NCBI RefSeq assembly: GCF_001424425.1 | Contig: NZ_LMPT01000001.1 | Location: 484,137 to 548,136, forward strand | DNA from: Acidovorax sp. Leaf191 | GTDB lineage: Bacteria; Pseudomonadota; Gammaproteobacteria; Burkholderiales; Burkholderiaceae_C | Length of the DNA stretch: 64,000 nt | Direction: 5' to 3' | Part shown: positions 30,278 to 37,707 of the stretch, one piece after another | Position numbering within the stretch: position 1 is the first letter of the stretch | How the letters are laid out: the number at the start of each line of letters is the position of its first letter | Notes under the pieces: generated by a model | The model's database searches: none | Seen by the model: only the letters and a program-made list of their open reading frames with translations | What the model was told of the DNA's origin: nothing | Translations under genes and position numbers: made by a program

Positions 30278-31642
30278 TTACGCGGTCTCGCTGAGTGCGT
30301 CGCCCAGTGCGTTGACCAGGCGATCAATCTCGGCCTCGGTGCTGATGAACGGGGGCGCCAGCTGAATGGTGTCGCCGCCGTAGCGCACGTAAAAGCCCTT
30401 GTCCCAGCACTTCATCGCGATCTCGTACGGGCGGCGGGCTGGCTCGCCCGGCAGGGCGCTGATGGTGATGCCCGCGGCCAGGCCGTAGTTGCGGATGTCC
30501 GCCACGTGCTTGGCGCCCTTGAGGCCGTGCACCGCGTTCTCGAAGAACGGAGCCAGGGCCTTCACGCGGCCGGGCATGTCTTCTTTTTGCAGGATGTCCA
30601 GCACCGCATTGCCGGCCGCGCAGGCCACGGGGTGGGCCGAGTAGGTGTAGCCGTGCGGGAATTCGAGCATGTACTCGGGCCCGCCCTGGCTGATGAAGGT
30701 GTCGTAGATCTCCTTGGTGGCGATCACGCCGCCCAGCGGCTGAGCGCCGTTGGTCACCTGCTTGGCGAAGTTCAGGATGTCCGGCGTCACGCCGAAGGCC
30801 TCGGCCCCCGTCCACGCGCCGCAGCGGCCAAAGCCGGTGATCACTTCATCAAAAATCAGCAGGATGTTGTTCTGCGTGCAGATCTCGCGGATGCGTTCCA
30901 GGTAGCCCTTGGGCGGGATCACCACGCCGGCCGAGCCCGAGAACGGCTCCACGATCACCGCGGCGATGTTGGATGCGTCGTGCAGCGCGATCACGTCCAG
31001 CAGCTTGTCGGCCAGCGCACGGCCGCCGTCCTCGGCCATGCCCTTCTGGAAGGTGCCGGCCGGTGGCTGGGTGTGGGGCAGGTGGTCGGCCTCGATGCCC
31101 TGGCCGAAGGTCTTGCGGTTGCCCACGATGCCGCCCACCGAGATGCCGCCGTAGTTCACGCCGTGGTAGCCCTTTTCGCGGCCGATCAGGCGGGTCTTGC
31201 TCGCCTGCCCCTTGGCGCGCCAGTAGGCACGGGCCATCTTGAGCGAGGTGTCGGCCGACTCGGAGCCGGAGCCTGTGAAGAACACGTAGTCCAGGCCTGC
31301 GGGCGTCAGCTCCTTGAGCTTGTTGGCCAGCGCGAACGAGGCCGGGTGGCCGAACTGGAACGCGGGCGAGTAGTCCAGCGTGGCCGCCGCCTTGCCGATG
31401 GCTTCGGCCACGTCCTTGCGGCCATGCCCGAGACCGGAGCACCACAGGCCCGAGAGGCCGTCGAAGATCTTGCGGCCTTCGGCGTCGGTGTAGTAGGCGC
31501 CCTGGCCGCTCACGATCATGCGCGGCTTGGCCTTGAAGTTGCGGTTGCCGGTGAAGGGCATCCAGTGCGCATCGAGCCATGCGGCATCCATGCGAGGGCT
31601 GTCCGGGCCAGCGGCGGGTTTTTCGATGTGGACGAAGCTCAT
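30278..31642 (-). CDS. Class-III omega-amino acid:pyruvate aminotransferase (beta-alanine type)
   Basis: A PLP enzyme, probably transferring the amino group of beta-alanine or another omega-amine to pyruvate. The 454-residue protein has GLSGLWCSGLGHGRKDVAEA, the cofactor phosphate site FFTGSGSESADTSLKMARAY, the Asp of IFDEVITGFGR, and the Schiff-base Lys in NFAKQVTNGAQPLGG. This matches the BauA/omega-APT group. GGAG is seven bases before the ATG at 31642. It leads an operon with mmsA and is divergent from a LysR gene, the arrangement of the Pseudomonas bau locus. Confidence 0.94.
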   Translation of the reverse strand: MSFVHIEKPAAGPDSPRMDAAWLDAHWMPFTGNRNFKAKPRMIVSGQGAYYTDAEGRKIFDGLSGLWCSGLGHGRKDVAEAIGKAAATLDYSPAFQFGHPASFALANKLKELTPAGLDYVFFTGSGSESADTSLKMARAYWRAKGQASKTRLIGREKGYHGVNYGGISVGGIVGNRKTFGQGIEADHLPHTQPPAGTFQKGMAEDGGRALADKLLDVIALHDASNIAAVIVEPFSGSAGVVIPPKGYLERIREICTQNNILLIFDEVITGFGRCGAWTGAEAFGVTPDILNFAKQVTNGAQPLGGVIATKEIYDTFISQGGPEYMLEFPHGYTYSAHPVACAAGNAVLDILQKEDMPGRVKALAPFFENAVHGLKGAKHVADIRNYGLAAGITISALPGEPARRPYEIAMKCWDKGFYVRYGGDTIQLAPPFISTEAEIDRLVNALGDALSETA

Positions 31643-31697
31643 GGCGGTCTCCAGGGCGGCGGTAAGGGGCGGGGTGAAAGGACGGTAAGGGGGCAGC

Positions 31698-31724
31698 GCA
31701 GGGCCTTGCGTGGCAAAGCCCTGC
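31698..31724. promoter_or_regulatory. Inverted repeat in the aminotransferase/LysR divergent control region
   Basis: GCAGGGCCTTGC pairs with GCAAAGCCCTGC across GTG, with one mismatch. It lies 56 bases upstream of the aminotransferase ATG and 70 upstream of the LysR ATG, so it may be an operator or a 5'-UTR hairpin. Confidence 0.4.
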
Positions 31725-31793
31725 CGACAGCGCATTGTTGTGCCGCCTGTTAATCTCTCCAATAGTGCAATATCAATGTTTACTTGACGATTT

Positions 31794-32780
31794 ATGCAAG
31801 TAAAAGACACCCCCAAGCCATCTCCCGCTCCCCCGGCCACATCGCTGTCGAGCCCCAACGCCCGGCACCGCGCGGTGCTGGGCCAGCTCAGCGACATGGA
31901 CCTGCGCCTTTTGCAGGTGTTCAAGAGCGTGGTCGAATGCGGCGGCATGTCTGCGGCCGAACTGGAGCTGAACATCGGCACCAGCACCGTCAGCCGCCAC
32001 ATGAAGGACCTGGAAACCCGCCTGGGCCTCACCCTGTGCCGCCGGGGCCGCGCGGGCTTTGCGCTCACGGCCGAAGGCCAGCGCGTGTACGACGAAACCC
32101 TGCGCCTGCTGTCCGCCGTGGACGCCTTTCGCAGCAGCATCGACGACATCCACCGCCGCATGGGCGGGCGGCTGGAGGTGGCGGTGTTCGACAAGACGGC
32201 CAGCAACCCCGCCGCGCACATCGGCGACGCCATCGCCCTTTTCGCCACTCAGGCGCCCGAGGTCAGCCTGCAGATGCACGTGGCCAGCATCAACGCCATC
32301 GAGCGCGGGCTCATCGACGGCAGCTTCCACGTGGGCATCATCCCGGCGCACCGCGCGTCACAGAGTCTGGTGTACGCCAACCTGTTCACCGAGACCATGC
32401 TGCTGTACTGCGGCGCCCGGCACCCGCTGTTCGGCACCGACCATGCCAGCCTGACCTGGGAGGCCTTGCGCGCCTACCAGTTCGCCGGCCTGGGCTACCA
32501 CTCGCCCAACATGGAACTCAGCCACAGCGCCCGCCTGCCGCGCAAGGCGACGGGGTTCGACCAGGAGTCGATCGCGACGCTGATCCTGTCCGGGCGCTAC
32601 CTGGGTTTTCTGCCTGACCACTATGCGGAGAGCTTCGAGCGCCAGGGGCTGATGCAGGCGGTGTCGCCCGCGCAGTTCTTTTACCGCTGCGAATTCGTGA
32701 GCGTGCTGCGCAAGTCGCCCCAGCCGCCGCGGGCGGCCCAGGCGTTTGCGCAGTGCCTGGTGCAGGCGCACAGTGGATGA
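31794..32780 (+). CDS. LysR-family regulator, probable activator of the aminotransferase-mmsA operon
   Basis: The 328-residue protein has an unusual ~33-residue Pro/Ser-rich leader, then the winged HTH (MDLRLLQVFKSVVECGGMSA, LELNIGTSTVSRHMKDLE) and an effector-binding domain with GRLEVAVFDKTASNP and SIATLILSGRYLGFLPDHYA. It is divergent from the omega-aminotransferase gene across 151 bases, the position of BauR in pseudomonads. The effector (beta-alanine or its semialdehyde) is inferred from context. The true start could also be the internal ATG before DLRLLQV. Confidence 0.9.
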   Translation: MQVKDTPKPSPAPPATSLSSPNARHRAVLGQLSDMDLRLLQVFKSVVECGGMSAAELELNIGTSTVSRHMKDLETRLGLTLCRRGRAGFALTAEGQRVYDETLRLLSAVDAFRSSIDDIHRRMGGRLEVAVFDKTASNPAAHIGDAIALFATQAPEVSLQMHVASINAIERGLIDGSFHVGIIPAHRASQSLVYANLFTETMLLYCGARHPLFGTDHASLTWEALRAYQFAGLGYHSPNMELSHSARLPRKATGFDQESIATLILSGRYLGFLPDHYAESFERQGLMQAVSPAQFFYRCEFVSVLRKSPQPPRAAQAFAQCLVQAHSG

Positions 32781-32852
32781 CGCCTTGCGTCCAGCAAGAA
32801 CCGGGCGGACAATCGGGGCCTTCTTCCTTCAGCGCGTTGAGCGGAGCACACC

Positions 32853-33158
32853 ATGGCCAGCATTTCCTCCATCGGCAGTTCCGGCCTGCAGGCCGCCCAG
32901 TTGCGCCTGGATGCCTCGGCCAACAACGTGGCCAACATGAACACCCCCGGCTACCGCCGCGAGGTGGTGGCCCAGCAGGAGGCCAAGGACAGCGCGGGGG
33001 TGCAGGCCACGGTGCAGCGCGAGCAGGACGCCAAGGGCGTGGCGCTGGAGCAGGAGGCGGTGGAGCAGATGTCGGCCACCTATGCGTTCAAGGCCAACCT
33101 GCAGACCATCAAGACGCAGGATCAGATGATGGGATCGCTGCTGGACACCCGGGCCTGA
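32853..33158 (+). CDS. Orphan mini flagellar rod-like protein
   Basis: Only 101 residues. The N-terminal part (GLQAAQLRLDASANNVANMN then TPGYRRE) is the flagellar basal-body rod signature, and the C-terminal part (VEQMSATYAFKANLQTIKTQ then DQMMGSLLDTRA) is the rod/hook C-terminal coiled coil. The two ends are joined by a ~30-residue Glu/Gln linker with no central domain. Real rod proteins FlgB and FlgC are 130-140 residues and sit in flg operons. This gene is alone, with its own terminator at 33217-33247. Function is unknown. Confidence 0.8.
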   Translation: MASISSIGSSGLQAAQLRLDASANNVANMNTPGYRREVVAQQEAKDSAGVQATVQREQDAKGVALEQEAVEQMSATYAFKANLQTIKTQDQMMGSLLDTRA

Positions 33159-33216
33159 CCGGCAAGCAAACCGCCGGGGCGGGCGGCAGTTGCTTCTGGC
33201 CCCTTCTGTATCACCT

Positions 33217-33247
33217 GATGCCCCGATTGCGGGGCATCGTCGTTTTT
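33217..33247 (+). terminator. Intrinsic terminator after the mini rod-like gene
   Basis: GATGCCCCG, loop ATTG, CGGGGCATC, then GTCGTTTTTG. A 9-bp perfect stem followed by a T-run, 58 bases after the stop codon. Confidence 0.85.
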
Positions 33248-33271
33248 GCGCCGGGTTTTCCGACGATGGCG

Positions 33272-33367
33272 TCAGTGCGTCGACGCCATGCGCGCCAAGC
33301 GGTCGACAAGCCAGCGCTGAAACGCCAGGCCTGCGGTGGAACGGCTGTGGAGAGGAATCTTGTACAT
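33272..33367 (-). CDS. Possible small protein of 31 residues
   Basis: On the minus strand an ATG at 33367 is preceded by AAGGAG seven bases upstream and opens a frame MYKIPLHSRSTAGLAFQRWL then VDRLARMASTH. The peptide is basic and amphipathic. The ribosome binding site is as good as any in the window, and the frame lies in a gap between two supported genes. Without comparison it cannot be confirmed. Confidence 0.4.
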   Translation of the reverse strand: MYKIPLHSRSTAGLAFQRWLVDRLARMASTH

Positions 33368-33423
33368 GGTGGGCTCCTTGCGGGGTCGATTGCTGATGGA
33401 TGAAGGAAGGGCTCGGACTCTCT

Positions 33424-33693
33424 TCAACCGGCCTGTGGCGCAAGCGCTGCATGCGCACCACCGGGCGCTGTGCCCGCGGCTTTGCGCAGCTTGCGGTCCC
33501 AGGCCTTTTCGTGAAAGAAAAACGCCACCGCCTGCACCGTAGGCTCGAGCAGGCTCAGCGTGAGCGACGCCCAGAAATTGCCCGTCACCGCGTAGGCCAC
33601 CATCGCGGCGACGCAGATGTGTACCAGGTAATAGCTGCCGGTTTTCATCAGCATGGTCTTGTTCTGGTGAGCGGCTTGGCGGATGCGGGTCAT
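33424..33693 (-). CDS. DUF2061 domain-containing small membrane protein
   Basis: The 89-residue protein has the DUF2061 pattern: KTGSYYLVHICVAAMVAYAV, TGNFWASLTLSLLEPTVQAV and AFFFHEKAWDRKLRK, giving two membrane segments. AGGAG lies seven bases before the ATG at 33693, which sets the start; the frame is open further upstream but not like the family. The family function is unknown. Confidence 0.88.
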   Translation of the reverse strand: MTRIRQAAHQNKTMLMKTGSYYLVHICVAAMVAYAVTGNFWASLTLSLLEPTVQAVAFFFHEKAWDRKLRKAAGTAPGGAHAALAPQAG

Positions 33694-33974
33694 GGTGGGG
33701 CTCCTGTCAGTGGCAACGCCGATCCCGGGTGTGTAACGGCTCGGGAAGGCATGGAGTGAATGGTAGGCATTCTCAATAGCGAAGACCAATTGATTGCCGC
33801 TAATGCAGAGATAGCCGCTATGCACCGTGCCGAGCCTGTGCTGGCCGGTACGAGGACAGCGCAGGGTGTGAACTACTTCACGGCCGCGCCCTGAAAAAAG
33901 CGCCGGAGGCCTGCAGCCCCGTTGCTATGATGGCCGCTCTCTTCAACCCCCTTCTCTTTGCTTTGGGAGCAGAC

Positions 33975-35027
33975 ATGGCCCTCATGGACTTCATCAAGAA
34001 ACAGTTCATTGACATCATTCAATGGACCGAAGAGGGGGACGGCACCCTGGCCTGGCGCTTCCCCATGCGCGACATGGAAATCCAGAACGGCGGCACGCTG
34101 GTGGTGCGCGAGTCGCAGATGGCCATCTTCGTGAACGAAGGCCAGGTGGCCGACGTGTTCACGCCCGGCACCTACAAGCTCACCACGCAGACGCTGCCGG
34201 TGCTGACGTACCTCAAGAACTGGGACAAGCTCTTCGAGTCCCCCTTCAAGAGCGACGTCTACTTCTTCAGCACGCGCCAGCAGATCGACCAGAAGTGGGG
34301 CACGCCCCAGCCCATCACGATCCGCGACAAGGACTTCGGTGCGGTGCGCCTGCGCGCGTTCGGCAATTACGCCTTCCGCATTGCCGACCCCAAGCTGTTC
34401 CACACCGAGATCTCGGGCACGCGCGAGTCCTACCCCGTGGCGGACCTCGAAGGCCAGTTGCGCGGCCTGGTGCTGCAGAACATCAGCAACGCCATCGCCG
34501 GCAGCGGCCTGCCGTTCCTGGACCTGGCGGCCAACCAGGTCATGTTCGCCGATGCGCTGACCAAGGAACTCGCGCCCATCTTCGCCAAGCTGGGTTTGCT
34601 GATCGAAAACCTCACGGTGCAGAACGTCTCGCTGCCCGAAGAGCTGCAGAAGATCCTCGACCAGAAGATCGGCATGGGCATGGTCGGCAACGACATGGCC
34701 AAGTTCATGCAATACCAGACGGCGCAGGCCATCCCCAAGTTCGCCGAAAACAGCGGTGGCGGCAGCGGCATCGCGGGCGACGCCATGGGCCTCGGGGCCG
34801 GCGTGGCGCTGGGCCAGGTGCTGGCGCAGAACCTGCAGCAAGGCCTTCAGACGCCGGTGGCGCCTGCTGCCGCAGCGGCGGCCCAGGCGGCGGCTGCGCC
34901 CGCGGGCGTGCGGCCCGACGAGGTGATGGCCACGCTGGAGAAGCTGGGCGAGCTCAAGTCCAAGGGCATCCTGACCCAGGAAGAGTTCGACGCCAAGAAG
35001 GCCGAGCTGCTCAAGAAGCTGATCTGA
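33975..35027 (+). CDS. SPFH-like (virion-core/YdjI-type) protein with C-terminal SHOCT domain
   Basis: The 350-residue protein starts MALMDFIKKQFIDIIQWTEE. It has an SPFH/band-7-like core (residues ~30-235: GTLVVRESQMAIFVNEGQVA, AFGNYAFRIADPKLFHTEIS), a helical part, a Gly-rich and Ala-rich linker (~255-310), and a C-terminal SHOCT helix pair (EKLGELKSKGILTQEEFDAK). Such proteins form membrane-associated oligomers. No membrane segment of its own is clear. It is the first gene of a run on the plus strand with DUF4178 and DUF350 genes, so membrane-associated assembly with those is likely. Confidence 0.88.
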   Translation: MALMDFIKKQFIDIIQWTEEGDGTLAWRFPMRDMEIQNGGTLVVRESQMAIFVNEGQVADVFTPGTYKLTTQTLPVLTYLKNWDKLFESPFKSDVYFFSTRQQIDQKWGTPQPITIRDKDFGAVRLRAFGNYAFRIADPKLFHTEISGTRESYPVADLEGQLRGLVLQNISNAIAGSGLPFLDLAANQVMFADALTKELAPIFAKLGLLIENLTVQNVSLPEELQKILDQKIGMGMVGNDMAKFMQYQTAQAIPKFAENSGGGSGIAGDAMGLGAGVALGQVLAQNLQQGLQTPVAPAAAAAAQAAAAPAGVRPDEVMATLEKLGELKSKGILTQEEFDAKKAELLKKLI

Positions 35028-35032
35028 CCCGG

Positions 35033-35090
35033 TTGCTATCATAATAATAGCTGCCTGCGCACGAGGGACAAGCGCCAGGGCCTTCACCGG
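35033..35090. repeat. Dispersed ~60-bp repeat, copy 6 (diverged)
   Basis: TTGCTATCATAATAATAGCT, GCCTGCGCACGAGGGACAAG, then CGCCAGGGCCTT. It lies in the gap between the SPFH and DUF4178 genes. Confidence 0.7.
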
Positions 35091-35130
35091 CCCTGCATCG
35101 CGCTGAACGGCGCAGCACCAACACAGCACG

Positions 35131-36648
35131 ATGGCCACCGCCGACCCCACACAGCGTTACTACCGCGCGCCCTGCCCGGGCTGCGGCGCGCCGGTTGAAT
35201 TCCGCAGCGCGCAGTCCACGCACGCCGTCTGCGGCTACTGCCAGAGCACCGTGGTGCGCAATGGCGACGTGCTGCAGCGCCTGGGCAAGATGGCCGAGCT
35301 GTTCGACGACCACAGCCCGCTGCAGCTCATGGCCAGCGGGCGGATTCAGCTCGATGGCAAGGACATCCCCTTCACGCTGGTGGGCCGCCTGCAGTACAAG
35401 GGCGATGCGGGGGTGTGGACCGAATGGGCGGCGTTCCTCAACGACGGCACCCTGGCCACGCTGGGCGAGGACAACGGCGCCTACGTCTTCACCCGCCCCA
35501 TCGACCCGGGCCGCGAGATGCCCGCGGCCGAGCGCTTTCGCGTCGGCACCACCACCGCCATCAACGGCAAGCCCTACAGCGTGGCCTACACCGGCCAGGC
35601 ATCGCTCATCTCCGCGCAGGGCGAGTTGCCCAAGCTGCCGCCGCTGGGGCACCCCTTCGGCATGGTCGAGCTGCGCAGCGCCGACGGCGAAGTGGTCAGC
35701 ATCGACTACGGCCACACCCCGCCCAATGTGGAGCGCGGCAAGTCCGTGCTGCTCGAAGACCTGCAGCTGCAGGGCCTGAAGGACGAGTCCGCCAAGGACG
35801 AAAAAGGCCGCCAGTTCAGCTGCCCGCACTGCGGCGCACCGGTGCAGGTGCAGCTGTCCAGCACCAAGAGCCTCACCTGCGGCTCGTGCGCGAGCATCAT
35901 CGACCTCAGTGGCGGCGTGGGCGGCGAGCTGCGCTCTGCCGAGCAGGACGAGCCCGTGCAGCCCATCATCCCGCTGGGCAGCAAGGGACAGCTGCAGGGC
36001 GTGCACTGGCAGGTGGTGGGCTTTCAGCACCGCATGGGCGTTGCGCCCGGCGACGACGAACACTTCGGCTGGAGCGAGTACCTGCTCTACAACCAGAAGC
36101 GCGGCTTCGCGTTCCTGGTCGATTCGGAAGAAGGCTGGAGCATGGTGCGCCCCACCACCGGCGCGCCGCAGCTGGCCGGCACCGGAAGCACCGCCACCTA
36201 CCTGGGCACGACCTACAAGCTCAAGTACAGCTACGAGGCCGAGACGACCTACGTGCTGGGCGAGTTCTACTGGCAGGTCACGCGCGGCCAGAAGACCTTC
36301 AACCGCGACTTCGAGGGCAGCAAGGGCGTGCTGTCGATGGAGCAGAGCACCAACGAGATCACCTGGTCCGCCGGCGACAAGCTGGCCAGCGACACGGTGG
36401 CCAAGGCCTTCAAGCTCGAAGACAAGCAGGACGTGCTCAAACGCGACGACCCGGGCCCGTTCGTGGCCAAGTCGGGCCTGGGCTGCGGCACCATCATCAT
36501 CATCGCGGTGGTGATCTTGATCCTGCTCGTGCTGCTCAGCCGCTGCTCCAGCTGCGATCCGCAACGGGAGAACTGCTCGTCGTCGTCCAGCTACCGCAGC
36601 TCGGGGGGCTCGTACGGTGGGTACTCCTCGGGCGGCAGCCACAAGTAG
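35131..36648 (+). CDS. Two-copy DUF4178 zinc-ribbon membrane protein
   Basis: The 505-residue protein has two zinc-ribbon/DUF4178 units. The first ribbon is CPGCGAPVEF with CGYCQ (from residue 15); the first beta-rich unit follows with GRLQYKGDAGVWTEWAAFLN. The second ribbon is CPHCGAPVQV with CGSC (from residue 231), and the second unit has VVGFQHRMGVAPGDDEHFGW. A membrane helix near the C-terminus (IIIIAVVILILLVLLSRCSS) leads to a Ser/Gly/Tyr tail with Cys residues. Function is unknown. In other bacteria DUF4178 genes lie with DUF350 and polyamine-synthase genes, as here. Confidence 0.9.
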   Translation: MATADPTQRYYRAPCPGCGAPVEFRSAQSTHAVCGYCQSTVVRNGDVLQRLGKMAELFDDHSPLQLMASGRIQLDGKDIPFTLVGRLQYKGDAGVWTEWAAFLNDGTLATLGEDNGAYVFTRPIDPGREMPAAERFRVGTTTAINGKPYSVAYTGQASLISAQGELPKLPPLGHPFGMVELRSADGEVVSIDYGHTPPNVERGKSVLLEDLQLQGLKDESAKDEKGRQFSCPHCGAPVQVQLSSTKSLTCGSCASIIDLSGGVGGELRSAEQDEPVQPIIPLGSKGQLQGVHWQVVGFQHRMGVAPGDDEHFGWSEYLLYNQKRGFAFLVDSEEGWSMVRPTTGAPQLAGTGSTATYLGTTYKLKYSYEAETTYVLGEFYWQVTRGQKTFNRDFEGSKGVLSMEQSTNEITWSAGDKLASDTVAKAFKLEDKQDVLKRDDPGPFVAKSGLGCGTIIIIAVVILILLVLLSRCSSCDPQRENCSSSSSYRSSGGSYGGYSSGGSHK

Positions 36649-36734
36649 GTGCGGCGCTGGAGGCCAAGGCTGGCGCACCGCCCCTCTTTTTTATTCAATC
36701 GACAGACAGACAACCGTTCCAAGGAGAACACATC

Positions 36735-36956
36735 ATGATGGGAATCGAATGGCTCAAGCCCGCGGCGTTCCTCGGGTCCATCCTGTACGCACTGATCGGC
36801 GTGGTCATCTTCTGGGTGTGCTTCGTCATCGTCGACAAGATCACGCCGTACGACCTGTGGCGCGAAATCGTCGAAAAGCAGAACAGGGCCCTGGCCATGG
36901 TGGTGGCAGCGATGTGCCTGGGCATCAGCATCATCGTGGCGGCTGCGATTCATTGA
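36735..36956 (+). CDS. DUF350 membrane protein (YjfL-like, single unit)
   Basis: The 73-residue protein has two hydrophobic helices (AAFLGSILYALIGVVIFWVC and ALAMVVAAMCLGISIIVAAA) joined by the DUF350 loop VDKITPYDLWREIVEKQNRA. AAGGAG at 36721-36726 sits eight bases before the ATG at 36735. E. coli YjfL is a longer relative, in an operon with a glutathionylspermidine-synthase-like gene. Here it follows the DUF4178 gene by 86 bases. The role is unknown; a membrane channel or scaffold is speculation. Confidence 0.9.
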   Translation: MMGIEWLKPAAFLGSILYALIGVVIFWVCFVIVDKITPYDLWREIVEKQNRALAMVVAAMCLGISIIVAAAIH

Positions 36957-37707
36957 ATTCGGCAGTGCCGTACCGGGCGTGCCGTCCGCACCCGCAGCGA
37001 ACACACTCGCGGGGTCCACGCGAACAGCCTTGGCAGCCGCAATAGAAATTCAATGTATGGACGCGAATGCGTTGTGACATGTCCTCTGCGGAGCTCACGG
37101 CCCATCGAATTGCAGGCCTGGTTGCAAGCACACTCTCCCACGGAGGACGGGCGTCATGAGTGGAAGGAATAGCGCACCTGACACACAGCGTGACCGGCCG
37201 CAAAGGCGACGATCTGGCGTCCTACGCCCTTGCCGGTTTATGCCTTGTTGCTCCCCCAACTGCTGATTCCTGAGTTGGCGTATCGCAAGGAGTATGTGAA
37301 GGCGTTACTCGACGAGGTGTCCAAGAAAGGGCATTCGGAATATCGGCGGGAAAACCAAGGCGGCGGCGGGCGCTGGGCTCGACTTTCGAAGCTTCCGCTC
37401 TCGCCACGTGATGCCACGATTCATGCTCCGCAGAGCTTCCAAAACCCGGACTGATCCCAAACAAAATGGATTCTTCCCCAATGGGCTTCAAATAAGTCTT
37501 GGGCATCAATTGGTTGCGTTGAACTTGGCTCCCCAATCATCCCCAATCAGTCTCAGTCGGCTATTCATCGCGATTCATGAAATCACTCCACATCGTCATT
37601 CATCACGAACATGCTGCCGAGCAGCTACGCCGTAGCGTGACAGGCATGCCTGATGCCCAGCAGCGCGGCACCAACCTCCCGCAACCGCAGCTCGCTGGGG
37701 TAGCGGG
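36957..37707. other. 750-base lower-GC stretch with no supported gene
   Basis: This gap interrupts the DUF4178-DUF350-spermidine synthase run. Its composition is more AT-rich than its neighbours. The only frame with a protein-like look is 37230-37454 on the plus strand (LLLPQLLIPELAYRKEYVKA in its centre), without a ribosome binding site or a recognised family. I saw no inverted terminal repeats or transposase. It may be the decayed remnant of an acquired gene. Confidence 0.45.

Noticed and set aside
33766-33830. An AT-richer patch upstream of the SPFH gene as another copy of the ~60-bp repeat
   Set aside because: It has a TAGCCGCTA-like piece but not the core order of the element.
37222-37536. 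A minus-strand frame of 104 codons in the lower-GC gap
   Set aside because: No ribosome binding site, no recognisable domain, and it overlaps an equally weak plus-strand frame.
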